Source of the DNA: an uncultured Neomegalonema sp.
GTDB lineage: Bacteria > Pseudomonadota > Alphaproteobacteria > Rhodobacterales > Rhodobacteraceae
Assembly: GCA_937944035.1 (NCBI GenBank)
Contig: CALDZQ010000035.1
Location: forward strand, 1 to 5,121
Direction of reading: 5' to 3'
Length of the DNA stretch: 5,121 nucleotides
Shown here: positions 1 through 4,746 of the stretch, piece by piece
How the letters are laid out: every line of letters begins with the position of its first letter
How positions within the stretch are numbered: position 1 is the stretch's first letter
Notes under the pieces: model-generated
Database searches by the model: none
Told to the model about the DNA's origin: nothing
What the model saw: the letters and a program-made list of their open reading frames with translations, nothing else
Made by a program: the position numbers and the translations under genes

Positions 1-752
1 ATCAGCGGGGTAGACGGCGACGCCATATCGCGCGGCTCCATCGGGTCCGCTTCATAGCCCGCCCGCCCCGCCTCAACCGCCCGCGCCATCGCCCGCGCCA
101 TCTGCGCCGGATCGCCCGCCTTGGCGACAGCCGTGTTCAGCAGCACCGCATCAAACCCCATCTCCATTGCCTGCGCCGCGTGAGAGGGCAGGCCGATGCC
201 AGCGTCGATCACCATCGGCACGTCCGAAAACTGCGCCCGTATCGCCTTTAACCCTTGGATATTGCTCAATCCCAGCCCCGACCCGATCGGCGCGCCCCAA
301 GGCATTAAAACCTCGCACCCGGCATTCAGCAGCTTATCGGCCACAATCAAATCCTCGGTCGTATAGGGGAAGACCTCAAACCCCTCATCACTCAGGATTT
401 TCGCCGCTTCGACCAGCGCGAACACATCGGGTTGCAGCGTGTCCGTGTGGCCGATGACTTCCAGCTTGATCCAGGGCGTCCCGAACACTTCGCGCGCCAT
501 ATGCGCCGTCGTCACCGCTTCTTTGACCGTGTGGCATCCGGCGGTGTTGGGCAGGATTTTTACGCCCATATTGCTGACCAGCGACCAGAAATCCCGTCCT
601 GCCTTGTCATGCCCGCTTTCGCGCCGCAGCGAGACGGTGGCGATCCCCGCAGCGCTCGCCGTGAACGCCTCCGCCATAATCGCGGGCGACGGATACAGCG
701 CCGTGCCCAGCATCAGGCGGCTGTCAATTTCGGTCCCATAAAACGCAACCAT
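1..752 (-). CDS. thiG: Thiazole synthase ThiG (partial, 3' end cut by window edge)
   Basis: ThiG condenses 1-deoxy-D-xylulose 5-phosphate, dehydroglycine and the sulfur of ThiS thiocarboxylate into the thiazole phosphate of thiamine, in the cytoplasm. Translating the minus strand from the ATG at 752 gives 250 open codons with no stop. The family is usually about 255 residues, so only a few residues are missing beyond the left edge. The catalytic lysine that forms the imine with the sugar phosphate is K96, in TPWIKLEVIGH. The (beta/alpha)8 phosphate-binding parts are visible as MPWGAPIGSGLGL (150-162) and VIDAGIGLPSHAAQAMEMG (181-199), followed by DAVLLNTAVAKAGDP (201-215) and a typical C-terminal DMASPSTPL. 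The start lies three bases after the thiS stop, with a good AAGGGGG Shine-Dalgarno inside the end of thiS. It is the last visible gene of the riboswitch-controlled operon. The identification is near certain; the true stop cannot be seen. Confidence 0.97.
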   Translation of the reverse strand, partial: MVAFYGTEIDSRLMLGTALYPSPAIMAEAFTASAAGIATVSLRRESGHDKAGRDFWSLVSNMGVKILPNTAGCHTVKEAVTTAHMAREVFGTPWIKLEVIGHTDTLQPDVFALVEAAKILSDEGFEVFPYTTEDLIVADKLLNAGCEVLMPWGAPIGSGLGLSNIQGLKAIRAQFSDVPMVIDAGIGLPSHAAQAMEMGFDAVLLNTAVAKAGDPAQMARAMARAVEAGRAGYEADPMEPRDMASPSTPL

Positions 753-755
753 GCC

Positions 756-953
756 TCAGCCCCCTTGTCGCGGGGCGAGAATTTCGACACGATCCCCGTC
801 ACTCAGCGCGGTTTCATCCCGCGCGCCCGCTGCCACGAAATCCCCGTTCACAGCGGTTGCCACAGCGGCCCCGCCATGCCCCAGCACGTCCAAAACCTGC
901 GCCAGCGTCATGGCGTCAACCTTTCGCGCTTCGCCATTCACGATCAGATTCAT
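756..953 (-). CDS. thiS: Sulfur carrier protein ThiS
   Basis: ThiS is a small ubiquitin-fold protein. Its C-terminal glycine is adenylated by a ThiF-type enzyme and turned into a thiocarboxylate that gives sulfur to ThiG. The 65-residue product has the family's usual length. It begins MNLIVNGEAR (beta hairpin), has the central VATAVNGDFV strand, and ends SDGDRVEILAPRQGG with the required Gly-Gly tail. The ATG at 953 overlaps the thiO stop as ATGA, with GGGGA a few bases upstream, so it is probably translated by coupling to thiO. thiG follows after only three bases, which fits the need for a ThiS:ThiG complex. No ThiF is in the window; a partner activating enzyme must lie elsewhere, probably further along the operon beyond the left edge. 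Confidence 0.96.
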   Translation of the reverse strand: MNLIVNGEARKVDAMTLAQVLDVLGHGGAAVATAVNGDFVAAGARDETALSDGDRVEILAPRQGG

Positions 954-1921
954 GCCGCGATCCCCGCTGTTTTGCCCTCAAGCAAATGCTCCGCCGTCAT
1001 CCGCGCCATCGCCGGAGCCAGTAAAAAGCCGTGTCGATACAATCCGTTAACGTAAATCGTCCCGTCCTCGCGCGTGATCTTGGGCAAGTTATCCGGAAAC
1101 GCGGGCCGCGCATCGACACCGATTTCCAGCACCTCGGCCTCCGCAAATGCCGGGTGCAGCGCGTATGCCGCGCTCAACATTTCCAGCAGCGCCCGCGCCG
1201 TAATCCGCCCGCGCTCTGTGCTTTCCACCATCGTCGCGCCCAGCATGTAAACGCCATCTCCGCGCGGCACGATATAGAGCGGAATGCGCGGATGCAGCAG
1301 GCGCACGGGGCGCGTCAGCGTCACATCCGGACAGCGGATCACCAGCATTTCGCCCTTAACCCCGCGCAAATCCGCCAGCGCATCGCGCGCCGCCAATCCG
1401 CGACAGTCAATGCGTTGCACGCTATCCGTAAGGGCAGGGGCGTCCGTCTCAACCGAAACACCCTTATCCGCCAATGCCTTAGTCAACGCCGCCAGCGCCG
1501 CCCTCGGCGTCAGATGCGCCTCGCGCCCGAAGAACAAGCCCCGCTCAAACCGTCCCGCGAGATCAGGTTCCAGCGCATCAACACCCGCCCGATCCAGCGT
1601 TTCAAACGCCGAAGTCCGCCGCGCGAAGCGGTCCAATTCCCGCTTATCCCGCCCCAAGGTCAGCACCAAAGTCCCGCGCCGCGAGACGCCGCCCGCGTGC
1701 AAATCCCACCAATCCGCCGCCTCCCGGCCAAGGGTCAGCACGGGTTCTTCGGCACTTTCCCGCTCGCACCACGGCGCCAGCATCCCGCCCGCCCACCAGG
1801 AGCAAGCATGATCCCCCGGCGCGGCCTCACGGTCGAAAAGCCGCACAGAAGCGCCCCGTTTGACCAATTCACTGGCCAGGCACAGGCCCGCGACTCCCGC
1901 CCCGATGATCTCGAAACTCAT
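950..1921 (-). CDS. thiO: FAD-dependent glycine oxidase ThiO
   Basis: ThiO oxidises glycine to dehydroglycine (iminoacetate) using FAD and O2, supplying the C2-N unit of the thiazole to ThiG in aerobes. From the ATG at 1921 the protein is 323 residues. It opens with the Rossmann dinucleotide-binding motif GAGVAG (7-12) and the acidic residue D30 that would hold the FAD ribose. WWAGGMLAPW (42-51) is a DAO-family segment. Near the C terminus NGLYRHGFLLAP (292-303) contains R296, placed like the substrate-carboxylate arginine of Bacillus ThiO. An in-frame ATG at 1927 would add two residues. I prefer 1921 because it gives an ATGA overlap with the thiD stop, matching the overlap at the thiO/thiS junction; no strong Shine-Dalgarno is seen for either start. 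Its place between thiD and thiS-thiG separates it from other DAO-family amine oxidases. Confidence 0.94.
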   Translation of the reverse strand: MSFEIIGAGVAGLCLASELVKRGASVRLFDREAAPGDHACSWWAGGMLAPWCERESAEEPVLTLGREAADWWDLHAGGVSRRGTLVLTLGRDKRELDRFARRTSAFETLDRAGVDALEPDLAGRFERGLFFGREAHLTPRAALAALTKALADKGVSVETDAPALTDSVQRIDCRGLAARDALADLRGVKGEMLVIRCPDVTLTRPVRLLHPRIPLYIVPRGDGVYMLGATMVESTERGRITARALLEMLSAAYALHPAFAEAEVLEIGVDARPAFPDNLPKITREDGTIYVNGLYRHGFLLAPAMARMTAEHLLEGKTAGIAA

Positions 1922-2718
1922 GCCCAAACCGCGTGAAAATGATGCACAGGCCCGTGCCCGCCGCCGATTTCCAGCCCGTCCGCCGCCCGGATCGCGCCGT
2001 TCAGATAGGAATGCGCCGCGCGCACCGCACTCTCCAACCCCTCGCCCCGCGCCAGAAACGCCGCAATCGCCGAGGAATAGGTGCAGCCCGTCCCGTGGGT
2101 GTTGCCCGTCTCGACCCGCCCGCTGGTCAGCTCGATCGGCGCATCATCCCCGCAGAGCAGGAAATCCGTGCAAACCGGCCCCTCCGCATGGCCGCCCTTC
2201 ACCAGAACCGCCCGCGCGCCCAGGTCCAGAATCCGCCGCCCTTGCGCCGCTGCACTATCGGAGGTTGTGGCGGTATCGCCACCGGTCAGGCGCGCCGCTT
2301 CGGGCAGGTTCGGCGTCACCAGCGTTGCGCGGGGCAGCAGATGCGCGATCAGCGCCGCAACCGCGTCATCCTGCAACAGCGCATCGCCGGACTTGGCCAC
2401 CATCACCGGGTCCAGCACCACAGGCCCGTCAAATCCGGCCAGCCCGCGCGCCACAATTTCAATCAACTCAGGCGAGAACAGCATCCCGATCTTGACCGCA
2501 TCGACCCGAATATCGCTCAAAACCGCGTCCAGCTGCGCGGCCACCACGTCCAGCGCCACGGGCGAAACCGCCGTTACAGCCCGCGTATTCTGCGCGGTAA
2601 TCGCCGTAATCACGCTGGATCCATAGACGCCGAGCGCGGAAAATGTCTTGAGATCGGCCTGAATTCCGGCCCCGCCGCCGCTATCCGAGCCTGCAATGGT
2701 AAGGGCCGTCGCTGTCAT
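1918..2718 (-). CDS. thiD: Hydroxymethylpyrimidine/phosphomethylpyrimidine kinase ThiD
   Basis: ThiD phosphorylates 4-amino-5-hydroxymethyl-2-methylpyrimidine (HMP) and then HMP phosphate, giving the pyrimidine pyrophosphate that is joined to the thiazole. From the ATG at 2718 it is 266 residues, the usual family length. Ribokinase-fold signatures are in order: TIAGSDSGGGAGIQADLKTF (7-26) for substrate binding, VVLDPVMVAKSG (100-111), VLVKGGH (171-177), and NTHGTGCTYSSAIAAF (206-221) with the anion hole and catalytic C212. The IGGGHGPVHHFH tail (251-262) is typical. A GTG at 2724 would add two residues, but it overlaps the Shine-Dalgarno GGAG, which lies five bases before the ATG, so 2718 is the better start. 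It is the first gene after the TPP riboswitch and overlaps thiO by four bases. Its position suggests it is the main target of the riboswitch's SD-masking hairpin. Confidence 0.96.
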   Translation of the reverse strand: MTATALTIAGSDSGGGAGIQADLKTFSALGVYGSSVITAITAQNTRAVTAVSPVALDVVAAQLDAVLSDIRVDAVKIGMLFSPELIEIVARGLAGFDGPVVLDPVMVAKSGDALLQDDAVAALIAHLLPRATLVTPNLPEAARLTGGDTATTSDSAAAQGRRILDLGARAVLVKGGHAEGPVCTDFLLCGDDAPIELTSGRVETGNTHGTGCTYSSAIAAFLARGEGLESAVRAAHSYLNGAIRAADGLEIGGGHGPVHHFHAVWA

Positions 2719-2723
2719 CGCCA

Positions 2724-2755
2724 CTCCACACGTTTTGCGGGCACAGGCGTGTGAG
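2724..2755 (-). promoter_or_regulatory. Possible SD-sequestering hairpin (riboswitch expression platform)
   Basis: In the RNA, CUCACACG (2755-2748) can pair with CGUGUGGAG (2732-2724), leaving one bulged G. The second arm contains the GGAG Shine-Dalgarno of thiD. Formation of this stem would hide the ribosome binding site, so control is probably at translation initiation. A competing small hairpin (CGCUGC-CAC-GCAGCG, 2776-2762) lies between it and the aptamer and may take part in the switch. There is no T-run that would suggest an intrinsic terminator here. The pairing is seen in the sequence; its regulatory role is inferred. Confidence 0.6.
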
Positions 2756-2781
2756 CGGGCGCGCTGCGTGGCAGCGAAATG

Positions 2782-2866
2782 ACCGTTCCCTACGCCGGAA
2801 TTGCCCGGATCAGGTTCGATGGGTCGGCGTTTCGCCTCTCAGCCCTGTTCAGAGCACCCCAACGGT
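2782..2866 (-). promoter_or_regulatory. TPP riboswitch (THI element)
   Basis: The minus-strand leader carries the conserved thi-box parts in the right order: GGGGTGC just after the 5' arm, GGCTGAGA (pyrimidine-binding helix, CTGAGA at 2842-2837), GACCC, ACCTGATCCGGG (around 2815-2804) and GCGTAGGGA (2795-2787). The P1 stem closes exactly: ACCGTT (2866-2861) pairs with AACGGT (2787-2782). It binds thiamine pyrophosphate and lowers expression of the downstream thiD-thiO-thiS-thiG operon. The thiD start lies about 64 bases beyond its 3' edge. Confidence 0.97.
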
Positions 2867-2874
2867 TAATGCCA

Positions 2875-2903
2875 GAGATAGAGCCTTTCAAACGCTTCGG
2901 CAA
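2875..2903 (-). promoter_or_regulatory. Candidate promoter of the thi operon
   Basis: TTGCCG (2903-2898) and TATCTC (2880-2875) are separated by 17 bases on the minus strand. Transcription would start near 2868, just before the P1 stem of the riboswitch, which is the expected placement. The -10 matches the consensus at only three positions, so this call rests mainly on geometry. A TTGAAA further downstream would start transcription inside P1 and is less likely. Confidence 0.4.
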
Positions 2904-2926
2904 GGGGGTGTTCAGGGCTAATCTGC

Positions 2927-2944
2927 CCCGCACCCCGATGCGGG
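2927..2944. repeat. GC-rich palindrome, copy 1
   Basis: CCCGCA and TGCGGG form a six-pair stem around a six-base loop (CCCCGA). It shares its stem core with the palindrome about 45 bases away. Similar CCCCGCA...TGCGGGG palindromes are common between genes in Rhodobacterales and related alphaproteobacteria. No T-run follows on either strand, so I do not call it a terminator. It lies upstream of the thi promoter. Confidence 0.5.
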
Positions 2945-2971
2945 CCTGTCAATCGCGCAGGACAATACGCA

Positions 2972-2990
2972 CCCCGCATCACGTGCGGGG
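2972..2990. repeat. GC-rich palindrome, copy 2
   Basis: CCCCGCA-TCACG-TGCGGGG is a perfect seven-pair inverted repeat with a five-base loop, about 30 bases after the stop of the upstream hypothetical gene. It could act as an RNA stem protecting or ending that gene's transcript, though there is no clear U-tract. It may belong to a dispersed alphaproteobacterial intergenic palindrome family. The stem is certain; its function is not. Confidence 0.55.
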
Positions 2991-3021
2991 CAGGGGCAAG
3001 CCCTTAAAAATCCACCCGAAT

Positions 3022-3705
3022 TCACGACGTATCCGGCGGGTCGTGCAGGGCGTAGAGGGCGAGTTCGTGGCAGTTTTTGAGAACGTGATGCACCTCATGC
3101 ACGGGGCGCACCCTGTAACCGGGCGGCCTGCCGGGGCGCATCGGCGGATATTTGCGCGTCTCTGTGGGCGCCTGCTCCCGCTTCGCCCGCCACCGTGCCA
3201 GCCGTTTCGCCTGTTTTGGCAGATCATCCAGCGCCCGCTGCAATGCTTGCAAGCGGCGGCACAGCCGTTCCGCGCTGACCATATCATCCGGCGTCGGTAC
3301 AAATTTCGGAGTGAAAACAGGATAGTCCATCCCCGGCGACCAGATACGCGGGTTGCCGGAGGTCACGCGGGTTTTGCCGATCAGATCGAAATAATGCCGC
3401 CTGTCAAACAGCGCAAAAGCGGGCGCTTGCGCCGCCTTCCGGCCCTCAGAACCGCGCGAAACCGCGACCCCGCCGTCCGCGCGTGGCAGATAGCGGGCCT
3501 TGATGGCATGAACCTGCTCGACAACCACGATCAACCGCCGCAAAGCAGCCTCCGCCGGACGCAACACCCGATAGAGCGCCACGCGCAGATGCCTAGGCAT
3601 CTCCGCCACCGCCCCGCCACGCGTCAGCCCGGCCAGTGCAAACAGCACAGCCAGCATCCGCATCAACGCATCACGGTTCCGCCCTATCGCCAGTTCCCAG
3701 TCCAT
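3022..3705 (-). CDS. Conserved alphaproteobacterial hypothetical protein, probably SOS-regulated
   Basis: The function is unknown. From the ATG at 3705 the product is 227 residues, beginning MDWELAIGRNRDALMRML and continuing into a short hydrophobic stretch (AVLFALAGL). It then has a conserved-looking PRHLRVALYRVLRPAEAALR segment, a variable basic middle, and a C-terminal block: RRLQALQRALDDLPKQAKRL, RPGRPPGYR, and VHEVHHVLKNCHELALYAL ending in DTS. I recall proteins with this architecture as uncharacterised in Rhodobacterales and related groups; no catalytic motif is visible. In-frame ATGs exist at 3726 and 3747. The one at 3747 overlaps the -10 of the predicted promoter, so it should lie upstream of the transcript start and is unlikely. 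3705 is preferred by the family-like N terminus, although no good Shine-Dalgarno precedes it or 3726. The promoter contains a LexA box. Codon use is GC-rich like the thi operon, so this is resident DNA. Confidence 0.8.
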   Translation of the reverse strand: MDWELAIGRNRDALMRMLAVLFALAGLTRGGAVAEMPRHLRVALYRVLRPAEAALRRLIVVVEQVHAIKARYLPRADGGVAVSRGSEGRKAAQAPAFALFDRRHYFDLIGKTRVTSGNPRIWSPGMDYPVFTPKFVPTPDDMVSAERLCRRLQALQRALDDLPKQAKRLARWRAKREQAPTETRKYPPMRPGRPPGYRVRPVHEVHHVLKNCHELALYALHDPPDTS

Positions 3706-3744
3706 CCCGTGCCGTAATCGCTCCATTCCAACGCCAGTTCGGAA

Positions 3745-3774
3745 CATATAGAACTAAGTGAGAACATTTGTCAA
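3745..3774 (-). promoter_or_regulatory. Sigma-70-type promoter of the hypothetical gene
   Basis: A consensus -35 TTGACA (3774-3769) is followed after 18 bases by TATATG (3750-3745, four of six matches). Transcription would start near 3738 and run into the gene with a start at 3705 (or 3726). The perfect -35 and the position of the LexA box inside the spacer make this a convincing regulated promoter. Confidence 0.7.
3751..3765 (-). promoter_or_regulatory. LexA binding site (alphaproteobacterial SOS box)
   Basis: GTTC-TCACTTA-GTTC is a perfect match to the direct-repeat LexA box established for alphaproteobacteria (GTTC-N7-GTTC). It fills the spacer between the -35 and -10 elements, so bound LexA would block RNA polymerase. 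A third GTTC at 3745-3742 follows with five-base spacing and is not part of the consensus. The match is seen directly; LexA control is inferred from position and known specificity. Confidence 0.75.
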
Positions 3775-3862
3775 GCGGGCGATAAACCCCACACTCGCAA
3801 TGGATGCCGCGACAGCCGCATAATAATACAACACCTCTTTGAAGCAACAATGGCCATAGCGG

Positions 3863-3892
3863 CTTATCGTACGTCAGCGTTTGTCCGATAAG
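3863..3892. repeat. Inverted repeat CTTATCG...CGATAAG at the edge of the AT-rich insert
   Basis: Two perfect seven-base arms, CTTATCG (3863-3869) and CGATAAG (3886-3892), flank 16 bases. They lie about 17 bases after the stop of the HNH gene, near where base composition falls. It could be a weak transcript-end stem, a protein-binding site or a remnant of a mobile-element end. The rest of the gap from 3775 to 3908 shows no convincing gene on either strand. Confidence 0.4.
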
Positions 3893-3908
3893 ACGAATTA
3901 TAAATGAT

Positions 3909-4442
3909 CTATGCAACGTTTAGATCCTCGATAAAACGCTTTCCCTCGGACGTTAGAGTTAGCAAAATTTGATTGCTATCAATGCTAAAACCATTCCTAT
4001 CTGTCGATAAAAATCCAGACTCTATTAATTGAGCATGAACTATTTTATCATCAATAATATGTCTCACAGTTATATGCATCACACTGGCTATCTGAATATT
4101 TGGAGTTACACTTGGGTCTTTTCTAATTATTTCCCTAGAAAAATCGATAAACCTTCTTTCTATGTCTGAATACCTTCCGTTCAACAGCATCAAATTGGAT
4201 TTAATTTTTTTCAAGCTGGAGCGGTTGATATGCCGAGGATTGCTATCGTCTTTTTTTAAGGCATGACATGTTGGGCATAAAGCAATTAGATTATCAAACG
4301 TATGTTCCTTAACTTTGCTCCAATTCACTATGTGGTCTATTTCAAGGGGAAGCCGTGCACGGCATACAGCGCATGAATATCCAGTCTCTATCATTACCCG
4401 CCGCTGCAAATCGGCGGGAATTTTTGGGCGATTGTCACTCAT
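3909..4442 (-). CDS. HNH endonuclease-domain protein
   Basis: This 177-residue protein carries an N-terminal zinc-supported HNH (beta-beta-alpha metal) nuclease fold. CAVC (24-27) and CPTC (56-59) are the paired structural zinc cysteines, EIDHIV (34-39) gives the first histidine H37, and DNLIALCPTCH (50-60) gives N51 and H60. All core residues are present, so it is probably active on DNA. The C-terminal part is different: SVMHITVRHIIDDKIVHAQL (120-139) and a closing LLTLTSEGKRFIEDL (160-174) resemble a small winged-helix-like module, suggested only by the pattern. The start at 4442 is the first ATG; its Shine-Dalgarno is weak. The gene is much AT-richer (roughly 30-40% GC by hand count on sample lines) than its neighbours (above 60%), indicating horizontal transfer. 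No methyltransferase, toxin or phage gene lies beside it, so restriction, defence or homing roles cannot be chosen between. Confidence 0.88.
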   Translation of the reverse strand: MSDNRPKIPADLQRRVMIETGYSCAVCRARLPLEIDHIVNWSKVKEHTFDNLIALCPTCHALKKDDSNPRHINRSSLKKIKSNLMLLNGRYSDIERRFIDFSREIIRKDPSVTPNIQIASVMHITVRHIIDDKIVHAQLIESGFLSTDRNGFSIDSNQILLTLTSEGKRFIEDLNVA

Positions 4443-4746
4443 CTCGCTACTATTCTTTCTAATTTATTGCCTAAGACCCTGCGCGCTACGATGTAGCGTT
4501 TATACAAGAGTCAATTTTTATGGTTTCCAGTATTTATGGTAATGACATGTACGGCTTAACATGCGTTCAGAGTAGCTTTTTGCACGCGATTTTAAAAAGG
4601 AAATTTTTGGCAACATCCAACTTAGGCAAATGCACTTCAGTATGTCCGTAGCCCCAAATTCCCCCGAAAACACCTCCCCGCTTGCCGCGCCCGCTCCCCG
4701 GACATATGTCTACCCCAACGCACACCCCTACGCCGGAGCACGCGAG
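4443..4746. other. AT-rich intergenic region between divergent genes
   Basis: This 304-base gap separates the HNH gene (minus strand) from heme A synthase (plus strand). It holds the AT-rich upstream part of the presumed insert up to about 4615, including a perfect hairpin at 4484-4498 and a TATAAA on the minus strand at 4504-4499 that could be a -10 for the HNH gene, with only a poor -35. From about 4640 the sequence becomes GC-rich again and stays open in frame with heme A synthase, which may reflect an alternative upstream start at 4642. I see no RNA gene and no strong plus-strand promoter. Confidence 0.5.
4484..4498. repeat. Perfect hairpin/inverted repeat upstream of the HNH gene
   Basis: CGCTAC-GAT-GTAGCG is a six-pair inverted repeat with a three-base loop, about 40 bases before the HNH start. 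It directly follows a minus-strand TATAAA, so it would sit at the start of a transcript made from there. It could be an operator or a 5' leader stem. On the plus strand it is followed by only a short T-stretch (TTTAT), too weak to call a terminator. Confidence 0.4.

Noticed and set aside
1031..1936. Long plus-strand open frame opposite thiO
   Set aside because: It is antisense to a clear thiO, has low-complexity Arg/Pro/Gln-rich sequence and no recognisable domain; a shadow of GC-rich codon use.
1933..2754. Long plus-strand open frame opposite thiD
   Set aside because: Antisense to thiD with its full set of kinase motifs; the product is Arg-rich and unlike any family.
2972..2990. Intrinsic terminator at the second GC-rich palindrome
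   Set aside because: The stem is good but no T-run follows on either strand, so it is kept only as a repeat.
2779..3717. Plus-strand open frame spanning the riboswitch and the hypothetical gene
   Set aside because: It runs antisense across an RNA element and a conserved coding region, so it is a compositional shadow.
3671..3916. 81-codon minus-strand frame after the HNH gene
   Set aside because: It needs a TTG start without a Shine-Dalgarno, runs through the SOS promoter and LexA box, and ends inside the next gene in another frame.
4546..4563. Inverted repeat CATGT...ACATG in the AT-rich gap
   Set aside because: Only five-base arms with an eight-base spacer; easily expected by chance.
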